Below, one piece after another: positions 21,893 through 31,304 of a DNA stretch of 64,000 nt (its first letter is position 1; every line of letters begins with the position of its first letter). Below the pieces are notes generated by a model. It saw only the letters and a program-made list of their open reading frames with translations, ran no database searches and was not told the DNA's origin. This DNA is from Clostridiaceae bacterium (GTDB lineage Bacteria; Bacillota; Clostridia; Lachnospirales; Lachnospiraceae): the NCBI GenBank assembly GCA_009911065.1, contig QXWR01000009.1, positions 1 to 64,000 on the forward strand, read 5' to 3'. Position numbers and translations under genes: made by a program.

Positions 21893-23233
21893 CTACTCAT
21901 TTCGAATCGCTGCCAAAGGACTTAACTTCATGGCCCGCAGAGCCGGGAAAAATCCAGCCACCATGCCCACCAAAATGGCAAATCCCACTGCTGCCAGAGA
22001 AAGCCATCCGGGAATCCGGGAAATATCCCCTGCCTGTCCTACCATCATCTCACCGATGGATTGAAACCGATTCATGGCAAAGGACAAACCATAGCTTAAC
22101 CCGATTCCAATGACGCCTCCCAAAAGCCCAATGCATCCTGACTCGATGAGAAACATATTGCGGATCGCCCCCATGTCGCACCCCAACACCTTAATGACCC
22201 CAATCTCCTTTGTCCGCTCATAAATGGACATCATCATGGTGTTGGCAATGCCAATGGCCGCCACAAACAGAGAGATCGCCCCAATACCACCCAGCACAGC
22301 CTGAATCATAGCAGACTGTTTTTGGGTCTGCTCCATCCACTCCGAACTGCTGTACGCCCGATATCCCATCTCCAAAAGCTGTTCCTGCGTCTCTGCCACA
22401 TGCTCCATCTTATCCACATTTACAATGCATGTGCTGTAAACCAAATAGGGCAATGGTTTTCCTTTTTTGTTGGTGGGCTGTCCTGGAATCGGCTTTTTCC
22501 GAAAAATCCGTTTTACCTGATCCTTTAAAGCGTTTAATTCCCCATATACATTATAAGCATAATTTCCCCCGTTCATAACTTCGCCCTCTACCACACCAGC
22601 TGTCTCAATGAGATATTTTTTCGGCTGTTTGGCTCCGCTCTCTCCCATTGACTGATAGTACTGGTCCATATCAAAGATTACAAACATGGGACGCCCCATA
22701 AAGTCCACGTCCGGCAATTCCCCGGTACTCCAGAAATCCCCTCCCCGTCCATTGCTGAACCACTGAATAATGGAATTGCCGTAAATCAACTTTAGTTCCT
22801 TTGCCCCTGGCTCTGGATGGCTTCCCTCTTTTATGGGAATCTGTTCCAAGTATTCTCTGGGAGCGCCTATCAAAGTGGCATTGGTGGAATATTTCCCCTG
22901 GACAAAATATACATCCATCTCCAACATAGGATACACGCTCTCCACATGCTCCATCCGCTCAATCTGCCGGATAGAATCGTCCGTTAAATAATTGGGTTCT
23001 CCCTCATCTCCTCCGGAAGAGAAATAATAAGAATCTCCCCGAACATTAATGGCGGTCAGGCTGCCAAAAGACTCAATCAACTCCTGATTCAATCCGCGAA
23101 GTCCAATTCCAAGGGACATCATCACCACAATCGAAGCTGTGCCTATAATGACGCCAAGGACCGTCAATGCGGTCCTCAACTTTCTTCTTCGCAGGTTGTT
23201 TATGCTCATTCCGAACAAATCTGTCAGCCTCAT
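21893..23233 (-). CDS. MacB/FtsX-family ABC transporter permease
   Basis: A membrane protein of 446 residues with the MacB layout: helix 1 near residues 19-41 after LRRRKLRTALTVLGVIIGT, a large extracellular domain (about 45-310), then three helices near 320-345, 370-395 and 415-440. The motif MMSIYERTKEIGVIKVLGC is the FtsX/MacB coupling signature. Such systems transmit force across the membrane (mechanotransmission) to export or extract peptides, antibiotics or lipoproteins. It is third in an operon after the ATPase and a secreted partner, overlapping the partner by 4 bp. Substrate unknown. Confidence 0.88.
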   Translation of the reverse strand: MRLTDLFGMSINNLRRRKLRTALTVLGVIIGTASIVVMMSLGIGLRGLNQELIESFGSLTAINVRGDSYYFSSGGDEGEPNYLTDDSIRQIERMEHVESVYPMLEMDVYFVQGKYSTNATLIGAPREYLEQIPIKEGSHPEPGAKELKLIYGNSIIQWFSNGRGGDFWSTGELPDVDFMGRPMFVIFDMDQYYQSMGESGAKQPKKYLIETAGVVEGEVMNGGNYAYNVYGELNALKDQVKRIFRKKPIPGQPTNKKGKPLPYLVYSTCIVNVDKMEHVAETQEQLLEMGYRAYSSSEWMEQTQKQSAMIQAVLGGIGAISLFVAAIGIANTMMMSIYERTKEIGVIKVLGCDMGAIRNMFLIESGCIGLLGGVIGIGLSYGLSFAMNRFQSIGEMMVGQAGDISRIPGWLSLAAVGFAILVGMVAGFFPALRAMKLSPLAAIRNE

Positions 23234-25062
23234 TCTTCCTCATCCTCATCTGATTCCAAAGCTGCTTTCGCCTTCCGGCGTTTTACCACATTCACAAACC
23301 CAACTGCCAAAATCACTGCTGCTGCCAGGGATACTGGTACCACCTTCTTTTGATGCTTTTCCAGAAATGCTGCCACAGGACTTTTTTCCTCCATTGGCTC
23401 TTCCCCGTCAAAAGTCCCCACATCTATATCTTCCATAGAAGACATATCCTCTGTGACAAACAAAGTCAACTCCTTTTCCTCTGTAAAGACGGTTCCGTTT
23501 TCATCCTCATAGGAAATAATGACCTTAATCTTCCCATCATCCTCAGTCTGGGCAACGCCAGTCACCATACAGTCCACATTGCCCGTTTCCCCCGGCTTAA
23601 TATTTCCCACATAAGTATCCATCGTCTGAATGGAATCCGCCTCAAAAGCTGCCGTCACATTGTAAAGCATCACCTTGCCTGTATTGTTAATTCCAAACAT
23701 AATGTTGGACTCACTTCCCACAGTGATGGAATCTGGCATCACCTCAAAAGTCCCTGTGCTTAACCTGGCAATCTGCTTTACCGGAATATCCACCACCAGA
23801 CTTTCCTCTGCATTCTTGTATTCCGGACTGTCATACTTTGCCTTGATGGTCAGTCCATAAGAACGCTGGTCCACACCTGGACGGGACAAAAGCTTATACT
23901 TTAGCTCAGTAACGCCTCCCGGAGGTAAGGAGTTTAGGGCCACGGAAGAAGAACCTGACTCAGTAGTAAACACAGCGCTGTCAGACACCTTCTCCGATTC
24001 CATGGAAAAAAGCAGATTCGTAGCTCCTATGTCGCTGGAAGCATTTTTAATCTTTAAAATCAGTTCAAATTCATCCCCAGCAATGATGGTCTCCGGAATG
24101 GTGGTAAACCCGTCCACAATAATCCTGGCCCTGGTACGGTCATGTTCGTTAAATTCCCCGTACTCATCCTCCTTGTCCTTGTTATGTATCCGCACATAAA
24201 AAGACGTCTCAAAGGTCTCAAGGGCATCTCCGTTAGAGCTGTCGGAATAATAAATCTTCATGGAAATGGGATAGTAACCACTGTAAGCGTCCTCCCGTAT
24301 GGCAAAGCTGTAGCCCAAATCTACTGTCTCATCCTTTTCAATCTTCTCAAACATACGGTCATAATTTACATCATTGATCTCAAAGGGAAACTTTTCCGTC
24401 TCTGCCGCCGGCACAATGGATGCCTTCACCCGGTACACTGTGGCAGAGCTGTTATTTCGCATACGAATGGCAAAATTCATCACATTGGGATAACTTCCAT
24501 CCGGCGTGCTCTGTCCTTCTCCCAAAACAAAATCATAGGTTTTACTGGTATCGTCGTCATCATCGGAAGTGCTGGTGGAATGGGTAATCCACACCCGGAT
24601 ATCTTCATACACACACCGTCCCCACTGACCATCATCATCCTTTATCCCAATCTCAATGGGAACCGTATAATATCCGTCCTGAAGATCTCTTCTGACCCTG
24701 CCAGACAAGGAAACGGATTTGTCGTCTCCAGCCCGGATTTTTCCCACGCTCTTCCAATTGTCAAAGGTAGCGTCTGTCACTTCAAAGGGAAAGGCATATC
24801 CAAATTTCAAATCATCCTCATCCTCATCCCCAATATCCACTCCGTCGTCGCAAAACCGAACCGCAAATTCCCCGTCCTCCCCGGATTTATTTTTCAGACG
24901 GAAGGAAATGGTCATCTGTTTGCCGGTCTTTCCGGTGGGAACCTTTGTGGTTGTAATCCAGTCATTATAAGCCTGGGCCTCCATCCATCCGGTAATCGGC
25001 ATGGTTCCCACCATCCAAATCACTGCAAAACTCAATGCCAGCCAACGTCTCCACTCTTTCAT
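23230..25062 (-). CDS. secreted membrane-anchored adaptor-like protein (COG1361/CARDB-like repeats)
   Basis: A 610-residue exported protein: a signal peptide in the first 28 residues (WLALSFAVIWMVGTMP), several Ig-like domains of about 110-140 residues, one C-terminal helix (VVPVSLAAAVILAVGFVNVV), and a charged cytoplasmic tail (ESDEDEEE). Repeated patterns such as FAIRMRNNSSATVYRVKASI and LILKIKNASSDIGATNLLFS fit COG1361/CARDB-type modules. It sits between the ATPase and permease genes, so it probably acts as the extracytoplasmic partner of this exporter, filling the place of MacA without looking like MacA. The ATG at 25062 is preferred because GAGAGGAG lies just upstream. Confidence 0.7.
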   Translation of the reverse strand: MKEWRRWLALSFAVIWMVGTMPITGWMEAQAYNDWITTTKVPTGKTGKQMTISFRLKNKSGEDGEFAVRFCDDGVDIGDEDEDDLKFGYAFPFEVTDATFDNWKSVGKIRAGDDKSVSLSGRVRRDLQDGYYTVPIEIGIKDDDGQWGRCVYEDIRVWITHSTSTSDDDDDTSKTYDFVLGEGQSTPDGSYPNVMNFAIRMRNNSSATVYRVKASIVPAAETEKFPFEINDVNYDRMFEKIEKDETVDLGYSFAIREDAYSGYYPISMKIYYSDSSNGDALETFETSFYVRIHNKDKEDEYGEFNEHDRTRARIIVDGFTTIPETIIAGDEFELILKIKNASSDIGATNLLFSMESEKVSDSAVFTTESGSSSVALNSLPPGGVTELKYKLLSRPGVDQRSYGLTIKAKYDSPEYKNAEESLVVDIPVKQIARLSTGTFEVMPDSITVGSESNIMFGINNTGKVMLYNVTAAFEADSIQTMDTYVGNIKPGETGNVDCMVTGVAQTEDDGKIKVIISYEDENGTVFTEEKELTLFVTEDMSSMEDIDVGTFDGEEPMEEKSPVAAFLEKHQKKVVPVSLAAAVILAVGFVNVVKRRKAKAALESDEDEEE

Positions 25063-25122
25063 GCTGCTCCTCTCTCCTGCCTCTCTTTGCTGCATCTTTT
25101 GACAAGTCCCGGAAAGTTTCCC

Positions 25123-25953
25123 TCAACTTTCCCCTTCTCCTGCCTCGTCATCCGGCGGTTTATGCCGCTGCTCTTCTATCTTGAAAATCTTTCCGTCTAC
25201 AATATGAAACTGCCGGTCCGCATAGGTAGCCAAATGATTGTCATGGGTAACCATCACCAATGTCTGATTCTGCTCCTGCACAATCCTGCGCATCAGGGCC
25301 AGCACCTCCATGGTGGTCTTAGAATCTAAGTTGCCCGTAGGCTCGTCCGCAAAAATAATCTTCGGCTTTACCACCAATGCCCGGGCAATTCCCACCCGCT
25401 GCTGCTGGCCGCCGGACATCTCATTGGCCATATGCTTCATCTGCTTCTCCAACCCTACAAGCTTCAAATATTTCTTTGCCTTCTCATTGCGGATTTTCCT
25501 TGGCACTCCCCGAAAAGACAGAGGAAGAGCCACATTCTCAATGGCGTTTAAGGTCTGCAAAAGATTGTAGGACTGAAAAATAAATCCCACATTCTCTCTT
25601 CGAAATCCCACCAGCTGATTCTCGTTCATCTTCTCCATATGCTTTCCGGCAATGACAATCTCCCCTTTGGAAGGCTTCTCCAGTCCTGCCAGCATGTTGA
25701 GAAGCGTGGATTTTCCCGAACCGGAAGGTCCTACAATCGCGCAAAACTCTCCTTTGTACATGGTGAAATCCACTCCGTTTAAAGCATATACTTTATTGGT
25801 TCCGACCTTATAAATCTTATACAGATTTTTCACCCGAATCATGGGGATTCGCTTGTCTGCTGCCGGATTTTCCTCCGACTTCTTTTGATTTTCCCCTTCC
25901 ACTCTGTTCACTCTCCCCACATATGGCAGATTCTTTCTTTTTTGCAGGTACAA
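25123..25953 (-). CDS. MacB/LolD-type ABC transporter ATP-binding protein
   Basis: The ATPase of the exporter. Walker A is GPSGSGKSTLLN, the Q-loop FIFQSYNLL, the signature MSGGQQQRVGIARALV and Walker B IIFADEPTGNLDS, all typical of the LolD/MacB/FtsE branch. The core starts at MIRVKNLYKIY (25842); a 37-residue charged extension from a TTG at 25953 is possible and no start has an ideal ribosome-binding site. Following genes are the adaptor-like protein and the FtsX permease. No two-component system of the bacitracin type is adjacent. Confidence 0.88.
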   Translation of the reverse strand: MYLQKRKNLPYVGRVNRVEGENQKKSEENPAADKRIPMIRVKNLYKIYKVGTNKVYALNGVDFTMYKGEFCAIVGPSGSGKSTLLNMLAGLEKPSKGEIVIAGKHMEKMNENQLVGFRRENVGFIFQSYNLLQTLNAIENVALPLSFRGVPRKIRNEKAKKYLKLVGLEKQMKHMANEMSGGQQQRVGIARALVVKPKIIFADEPTGNLDSKTTMEVLALMRRIVQEQNQTLVMVTHDNHLATYADRQFHIVDGKIFKIEEQRHKPPDDEAGEGES

Positions 25954-26138
25954 TCTGCCTCTTTTCTCTGCTTGCTTTCATTGTCCATTATACACGATTT
26001 TTCACCTGGATAAAGAATTATTTTCTTAAATATTCATTACAGGTTCCTTCTCCCCAGCTTTTATCTGGCATAGTCAGACAAGAACATGAGTCTGTGAACC
26101 AACGACTTAGAATCGTTGTAAATTTTTCTAAAAAGGAC

Positions 26139-26167
26139 TGGTAATTCCCGGAAAAATCCGTTATAAT
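26139..26167 (+). promoter_or_regulatory. putative promoter of pyrBI
   Basis: TGGTAA (26139-26144), 17 bp, TATAAT (26162-26167). The -10 is perfect and the -35 weak. The leader of about 45 nt carries no obvious PyrR attenuator. Confidence 0.5.
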
Positions 26168-26220
26168 ATCCCTCGAACCTAACAGAACCTGTTGACAGAC
26201 ACACCTAAAGGAGATTTCTT

Positions 26221-27144
26221 ATGAGACACATGTTAAACCCATTGGACTTTTCCGTAGAAGAGATTGACCGGCTGCTGACTCTTGCCTCTGACATTGAGCA
26301 TAATCTTCCCAAATACGCTCATGTATGCGACGGCAAAAAACTGGCCACATTATTTTACGAACCAAGTACCCGAACCCGTCTAAGCTTTGAATCTGCAATG
26401 TTAAGCTTAGGCGGCAGCGTACTTGGTTTTTCTTCGGCCGATTCCAGCTCAGCCGCCAAAGGCGAAAGCGTCTCTGACACCATCCGCACCATCTCCTGCT
26501 ATGCGGACATTGCCGCTATGCGCCATCCAAAGGAAGGCTCTGCATTGGTAGCTTCTCTGGCATCCCACATTCCGGTCATCAATGCCGGCGACGGCGGTCA
26601 TCAGCATCCGACTCAGACTTTGACGGATTTGATGACCATTCGCTCTCTCACCGGCCGTCTGGACCATATGACCATTGGTCTGTGTGGAGATCTGAAATTC
26701 GGACGCACGGTCCACTCTCTGATCAATGCCATGGTCCGCTATCCTCATATCCGCTTTGTACTTATTTCCCCAGATGAGCTGCGGGTTCCGGAATACATTC
26801 GGGAGGATGTGCTAAAGGCCAATCACATTGATTTTAAAGAAGTCAACAATTTAGATGAAGCCATGCCAGAGCTGGATATTCTTTACATGACCCGCGTTCA
26901 GAGAGAACGTTTCTTCAATGAAGAAGACTACATTCGACTGAAAGACTGCTACATTCTGGACCGAAAGAAAATGAAATTGGCAAAGGAAGATATGTATGTG
27001 CTTCACCCCCTTCCCAGAGTCAACGAAATCTCCACGGAAGTGGATGCGGACCCAAGAGCCGCCTATTTTAAGCAAGTCCAGTATGGGGTCTATGTGCGGA
27101 TGGCGTTAATTATGACATTACTGGAGGTGGAAAAGCCATGTTAA
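26221..27144 (+). CDS. pyrB: aspartate carbamoyltransferase catalytic subunit
   Basis: Second step of pyrimidine synthesis: carbamoyl phosphate plus aspartate gives carbamoyl aspartate. The carbamoyl-phosphate loop is [15 protein letters not shown] near residue 50, and [20 protein letters not shown] near 122 and [11 protein letters not shown] near 262 complete the active site. The length of 307 matches the catalytic chain. AAAGGAG precedes the start. pyrI overlaps its end by 7 bp, so the two are made together and form the allosteric holoenzyme. Transcribed opposite to its left-hand neighbours. Confidence 0.95.
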   Translation: MRHMLNPLDFSVEEIDRLLTLASDIEHNLPKYAHVCDGKKLATLFYEPSTRTRLSFESAMLSLGGSVLGFSSADSSSAAKGESVSDTIRTISCYADIAAMRHPKEGSALVASLASHIPVINAGDGGHQHPTQTLTDLMTIRSLTGRLDHMTIGLCGDLKFGRTVHSLINAMVRYPHIRFVLISPDELRVPEYIREDVLKANHIDFKEVNNLDEAMPELDILYMTRVQRERFFNEEDYIRLKDCYILDRKKMKLAKEDMYVLHPLPRVNEISTEVDADPRAAYFKQVQYGVYVRMALIMTLLEVEKPC

Positions 27145-27563
27145 ATATCAGCGGATTAAACGAAGGAATTGTACTGGATCACATTGAAGCCGGAAAAAGC
27201 CTGGATATTTATTACCATCTGGGGCTGGACAAACTGGAATGTCAGGTAGCCATCATCAAAAATGCCCGCAGCAGCAAAATGGGCCGCAAGGACATTATTA
27301 AGATTGAAGGCGGACTGGATGTGCTGGATTTGCAGGTTCTTGGATACATTGACCACAATATCACCGTCAACATTATTCAGGACAATAAAATCGCAGAAAA
27401 AAAGACTTTGAAGCTTCCGAAAAAAATCACCAATGTGATCAAATGCAAAAATCCCCGATGCATTACCTCCATTGAACAGGAACTTCCTCATGTGTTCTTC
27501 CTTGCCGACGAGCGGACGGAAACCTACCGCTGCCGGTACTGTGAAGAAAAATATGGCAAGTAA
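27138..27563 (+). CDS. pyrI: aspartate carbamoyltransferase regulatory subunit
   Basis: Binds CTP and ATP and tunes PyrB allosterically. The 141-residue chain has the N-terminal nucleotide domain ([15 protein letters not shown]) and a C-terminal zinc domain with four Cys in CKNPRCI and CRYCEEK. A 15-bp perfect terminator stem starts 2 bp after the stop codon. Its presence shows an enteric-style B-I enzyme rather than the PyrR-controlled unregulated type of Bacillus. Confidence 0.93.
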   Translation: MLNISGLNEGIVLDHIEAGKSLDIYYHLGLDKLECQVAIIKNARSSKMGRKDIIKIEGGLDVLDLQVLGYIDHNITVNIIQDNKIAEKKTLKLPKKITNVIKCKNPRCITSIEQELPHVFFLADERTETYRCRYCEEKYGK

Positions 27564-27564
27564 G

Positions 27565-27604
27565 TCCAATACCCCGCAGACAAGCTGCGGGGTATTGGAT
27601 CTTT
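27565..27604 (+). terminator. terminator after pyrBI (possibly two-way)
   Basis: A perfect 15-bp stem (27565-27579 with 27585-27599) and a 5-nt loop lie between convergent genes. The T-tract is short on both strands. The stem probably ends both pyrI and the HAD gene. Confidence 0.65.
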
Positions 27605-27635
27605 ATGGCAGTCGCCGGAAAATGAGAGGAAGCAA

Positions 27636-28280
27636 TCATAAAAACTCCAGAATATTTTCCACCTGTGCGGCCATCCCATCCGCCCCTGCATCTTCCAGTT
27701 CCCTAGGGGAACCATACCCATAAAGCACCCCAATCACTTCCAGGCCATTTTCTTTCGCCCCATACACATCATGCTCCCGGTCTCCTACCATCACTGCCTC
27801 TTCTGGCCTCTCCACCTTCAACGCTTTCAGCACATATCGGATCACATCACCCTTTTTTACCCGGCTGTCATCCAACGTTGCGCCTCCAATAAATGTAAAT
27901 GCCTGATCCAGTCCAAAATGCTTCAACACCCGCACAGCCGCTGTCTCCGGCTTGGAAGTGGCCAGCGCCACCACATACCTCTGTTCCTTTAAATCAGACA
28001 GTAATTTGGGAATCCCCGGATAGACCTGATTCTCAAAAATCCCCTGGCGATCATAGTACTCCCGGTATTTTTCCACTGCCTCTAAAGCCTTCTTCTCCTC
28101 AAAGCCACAGTATTTCATCAGACTCTCCTTGAGAGGAGGTCCAAGCCATGGCCGAAGGCTGTCCCGGTCTCCTGCCGATATGCCATATGCCCTCAGCATA
28201 TACTCAATCGAGTTTAAAATTCCCTCTTGTGAATCTGTCAACGTTCCATCCAAGTCAAACAGCACATATTTTTTCTTCAT
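27636..28280 (-). CDS. HAD-superfamily hydrolase, phosphoglycolate-phosphatase-like
   Basis: A 214-residue cytoplasmic phosphatase. Motif I is LFDLDGTLTDS at residues 7-17 (nucleophile Asp), motif II TSKPE near 113, and motif IV MVGDREHDVYGA near 164. A helical cap lies between motifs I and II. The Gph/PGP branch acts on small sugar phosphates, but the substrate is not certain. The ATG at 28280 follows GGAGG by 5 nt. It has its own upstream region with a cre-like palindrome (28379-28392). Confidence 0.82.
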   Translation of the reverse strand: MKKKYVLFDLDGTLTDSQEGILNSIEYMLRAYGISAGDRDSLRPWLGPPLKESLMKYCGFEEKKALEAVEKYREYYDRQGIFENQVYPGIPKLLSDLKEQRYVVALATSKPETAAVRVLKHFGLDQAFTFIGGATLDDSRVKKGDVIRYVLKALKVERPEEAVMVGDREHDVYGAKENGLEVIGVLYGYGSPRELEDAGADGMAAQVENILEFL

Positions 28281-28378
28281 CGTCTCCTCCAAAAAATCTA
28301 AAACACCTTCTCATATGCTTCTTTCCCAATCTCACAGAGCACACCAATCCATCGGCATGAGCCTGTTTGGAATTGTCC

Positions 28379-28392
28379 TGTAAACGTTTGCA
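28379..28392. promoter_or_regulatory. putative CcpA (cre) site
   Basis: TGTAAACGTTTGCA fits the Firmicute cre consensus TGNAANCGNWNNCA at all fixed positions. It lies between the pckA terminator and the HAD gene start, so if used it would act on the HAD gene. Binding by a CcpA homologue is inferred. Confidence 0.5.
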
Positions 28393-28393
28393 T

Positions 28394-28434
28394 ATAAAAA
28401 AGGAAGCCGGAAACCTCCAATCGTTTCCGGCTTC
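28394..28434 (-). terminator. terminator after pckA
   Basis: A perfect 12-bp stem (28403-28414 with 28423-28434) is followed on the minus strand by CTTTTTTATAT. Confidence 0.8.
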
Positions 28435-28479
28435 TGTAACCATCTCACAAAAGCATGTTCAAAAATGCTCTCTAAAAAA

Positions 28480-30177
28480 TTAACCTAATTCATCCACTAC
28501 CTTCTGGATTGCAGCCAGTGCATCATCCGGCAGCTTGTCATAGCCTTCTTTTGCCTCTGCAAAATGCTTAATCTCATTGACACGGTCATTCATGCGGGCC
28601 TTCAGCTGGTCTACATACTCGGCATCATTCATATCCGGCACAAAGCCTTCCCAATCCAGAATCTCAATGTCAGAGAACGGACCCCACTTATGGAAATCAG
28701 CCTTGCCCTCTACAATAGCCTCCAAAATACCGAGAGTATCTGCTGGTTTTACCTTCTTGCCCATAAAGTCGCCTGTATTGACAATATAGCAGTCTACGTT
28801 CTTCTCTTCCACCAGCTTTTTGAACTTCTCATAGTCATTTGCCAGAGGATAGGTTCTGAATGGGTTCGCATAGGGAACTACAACCAGCTTGTTGGGATCT
28901 ACGCCAGGAGCCAGACGCTCTGCGGAAGAACGCTTGGTAGCCAGGGTTGCGCCCATAACCGAAGCCAGAGAAGCACCTTTTAACTTCACTACCGGCGGAA
29001 TGGTAGGATCTTTCATAATCCAGAAGATCGCATTTACCGGAGCGTCGATCTTGTCAACCCGGTTGGGGGACCACAGTTTGGACTTGATTGCACGGCCATT
29101 GCCATTGCGGATGTCCTCTGTCACCAGCTGAAGCTTACCCTCTTCGTCCAGGGTTGCAGAACAGTTCTGAGCAGTCAGCAGGTACTTATTGTCATCACAT
29201 CCAGTAGGATAGTCAGCAGTCTTGTCAAAATAAGTAGGCTCTAAAGCGATGGAAGCACAGGTATCGGTATTGATTACAAAAGCATCGTCGTGAAGAACTT
29301 TGATCTCATACTTGCCGCCATGTTTTGCGTGAGTCAAAGTAGACTTACCGGAACCAGACAGGCCGTATACAGAAGCAACATACTTCTTGCCGTCTGCCAG
29401 CAAATACTCTTTCTGTCCGCCGTGGCAGGAAGCATAACCGTTCCGGTTAGCAATCGCCCATGCCATGGTCAGAGTGCCTTTCTTGTGCTCGCCAAAATAT
29501 CTCATACCCAAAATGCAGGCGCAGTTGGTCTCTGTATTAAAATAGCACAGAGTCTTCTTCTGCGGGTCAGACAGACAGTCTAAGGACACGTTGGGACGAT
29601 CTGAACCGGTCCACTGTGGGTCGGAGAAAATGTAAATGTCTGCTTCCTTGCCATCGCCTACAGCCTTGGAGTTTTTGTACATCTTTACATACTCATCAGA
29701 CATGTACTGGAAGTTCAGCATCCAGTTGTACATGATGTTCTCTTCCCCTTCCGGAAGCAGCAGATGAGCCTTTACCATAAATTCTGGGTCCAGACCTACA
29801 AAAACTTCTGCATGATACATGGTTTTCCAACGGGACTCATAAACCGCGTCCATGGCAACGATATCCAGGGCATTACAGTCCACTCCTGGCTCTCCGGCAA
29901 TCCGGCGGGCAGTAGCATAACGGCCGGTGATCGCTCCGTCGTTAAACAGCAGCACCTTGGCATCCTTCTCCAGACCAAACTCCTCACCTCTGTAAACCGG
30001 CATGTCCGTCACAATGGTTCCTGGAGAATTTTTTGCTAATTCATATGCTTCCTTCAGGGTATTCACCTTCACCACGTTGTTCCCGTAGAAAGCCGCTTCG
30101 ATAATGGATCTGGTCTTGGAAAAACCTGTCTTTCCCTTGCCGATCTCGCTGATTGGGTAATACGCTTTTGTTGCCAT
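28480..30177 (-). CDS. pckA: phosphoenolpyruvate carboxykinase (ATP)
   Basis: Interconverts oxaloacetate and PEP with ATP/ADP; in gut anaerobes it often runs towards oxaloacetate for succinate or anaplerosis. At 565 residues it is slightly longer than the E. coli enzyme. The kinase P-loop is YGLSGSGKSTLTHA near 276 and the second metal site KVLHDDAFVI near 297; RYFGEHKKG near 230 holds the catalytic Lys and ligand region. AGGAGG precedes the start. It is a single-gene unit with a TTGACT/GATAAT promoter and strong terminator. Confidence 0.93.
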   Translation of the reverse strand: MATKAYYPISEIGKGKTGFSKTRSIIEAAFYGNNVVKVNTLKEAYELAKNSPGTIVTDMPVYRGEEFGLEKDAKVLLFNDGAITGRYATARRIAGEPGVDCNALDIVAMDAVYESRWKTMYHAEVFVGLDPEFMVKAHLLLPEGEENIMYNWMLNFQYMSDEYVKMYKNSKAVGDGKEADIYIFSDPQWTGSDRPNVSLDCLSDPQKKTLCYFNTETNCACILGMRYFGEHKKGTLTMAWAIANRNGYASCHGGQKEYLLADGKKYVASVYGLSGSGKSTLTHAKHGGKYEIKVLHDDAFVINTDTCASIALEPTYFDKTADYPTGCDDNKYLLTAQNCSATLDEEGKLQLVTEDIRNGNGRAIKSKLWSPNRVDKIDAPVNAIFWIMKDPTIPPVVKLKGASLASVMGATLATKRSSAERLAPGVDPNKLVVVPYANPFRTYPLANDYEKFKKLVEEKNVDCYIVNTGDFMGKKVKPADTLGILEAIVEGKADFHKWGPFSDIEILDWEGFVPDMNDAEYVDQLKARMNDRVNEIKHFAEAKEGYDKLPDDALAAIQKVVDELG

Positions 30178-30223
30178 TCCAATTCCTCCTTAATCTAAAC
30201 TTCGTAAATCGAAATTTGTTTTT

Positions 30224-30252
30224 ATTATCTCATTTTGTGAATTAAAAGTCAA
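30224..30252 (-). promoter_or_regulatory. promoter of pckA
   Basis: Minus strand: TTGACT (30247-30252), 17 bp, GATAAT (30224-30229). It lies back to back with the promoter of the gene at 30364. Confidence 0.65.
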
Positions 30253-30282
30253 TATCTCAGTCGCTAAATCTGGCAAAAAATG

Positions 30283-30311
30283 TTGCTGTTTACATCCTGG
30301 TGATTTATAAT
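30283..30311 (+). promoter_or_regulatory. promoter of the gene at 30364
   Basis: TTGCTG (30283-30288), 17 bp, TATAAT (30306-30311). Confidence 0.65.
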
Positions 30312-30363
30312 AATCCTATCATCTCAAAAGGGGATGAAACAAAGAAACAGGAGAGAAACTGCC

Positions 30364-31275
30364 ATGTTTGATTTATTTCACAAAAATCAGAATCAGAACG
30401 AACAGCTGGACAAATGTCTGGCAAAAAAAGACTGGGACAGACTGGCCAGAACGTATTATGACATGGGCGTTGCCGCTATGGACAAAAAAGATTTCAACAG
30501 CGCCCTTTTGTGGTTAAGCAGAGCTGACACCATTTACAGTGCCAGCAATGAAGTCTACGAAAAGACAAGCAAAAACAGACTGTTTCACAAAGAAATTGTA
30601 AGCGACTGTTCCAGACGCATCGGCTTACTTGAGAACGCCCCTTTGCTCTACAATGAGGTTCCTGCTAAAATAGAGGAAATGGCCGAGGAACTGCAGGATA
30701 TTCACATCCGCATTTGGGGCCTTCTGTCCATGGCCCGACTGGTCCGGTTAGGGGAGCGGCTTGGCAAGCTTCCCGGCTGTGAGGTGTTTGGCAGGCTGGG
30801 ATGGGTGGTTGACACCATATTGCAATCCTTTCATACCCCGATTACCAAAGACCAGTACGATCAGCTGATGGATATTTGCAATCAATTCTATGATTTTGGA
30901 GACTCGGAAGCCTTTTATGCCGGAGCAGAGATTGGCGTTCCCTGCGGTCCGGCTTTTCAGGTTTTTGATCTAAATGGAATGATGGGAGTGCATCAGGAAA
31001 TCAACCTTTATCTGGACAACCATCTGCAGCTGTTAAGCGCTTTATGCCAAGACCAGGAACCTCCCCAGGCAGAATGCACCATGATAGGCTGCACCCTTCT
31101 GCCTGACTACTATGTTCGCACCAGTGAAAATAGCTTAATCGATACGCCTCAAATCAAGTCTGAACTGAAACGAATCTGGAATGACTATGAGTTTATCTGT
31201 TCCGGAGTCACCTGGGAGCAAATTGCTGACCAGATGAAGGAATATAAGACTCTGGATATTTTGCAGCCGCTATAA
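30364..31275 (+). CDS. hypothetical protein, helical, TPR-like N-terminus
   Basis: I do not recognise this 303-residue soluble protein. The first 80 residues look like a TPR pair (WDRLARTYYDMGVAAMDKKD, FNSALLWLSRADTIY). The middle is helical and the C-terminus acidic. There is no signal peptide, membrane span or catalytic motif I can name. The start at 30364 (MFDLFHKN) follows AGGAGAG at good spacing; ATG codons upstream lack one. It has a good promoter and is divergent from pckA. Neighbours do not suggest a role. Confidence 0.65.
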   Translation: MFDLFHKNQNQNEQLDKCLAKKDWDRLARTYYDMGVAAMDKKDFNSALLWLSRADTIYSASNEVYEKTSKNRLFHKEIVSDCSRRIGLLENAPLLYNEVPAKIEEMAEELQDIHIRIWGLLSMARLVRLGERLGKLPGCEVFGRLGWVVDTILQSFHTPITKDQYDQLMDICNQFYDFGDSEAFYAGAEIGVPCGPAFQVFDLNGMMGVHQEINLYLDNHLQLLSALCQDQEPPQAECTMIGCTLLPDYYVRTSENSLIDTPQIKSELKRIWNDYEFICSGVTWEQIADQMKEYKTLDILQPL

Positions 31276-31304
31276 ACGATAACTTGATTAAGGGATGGAA
31301 AACC

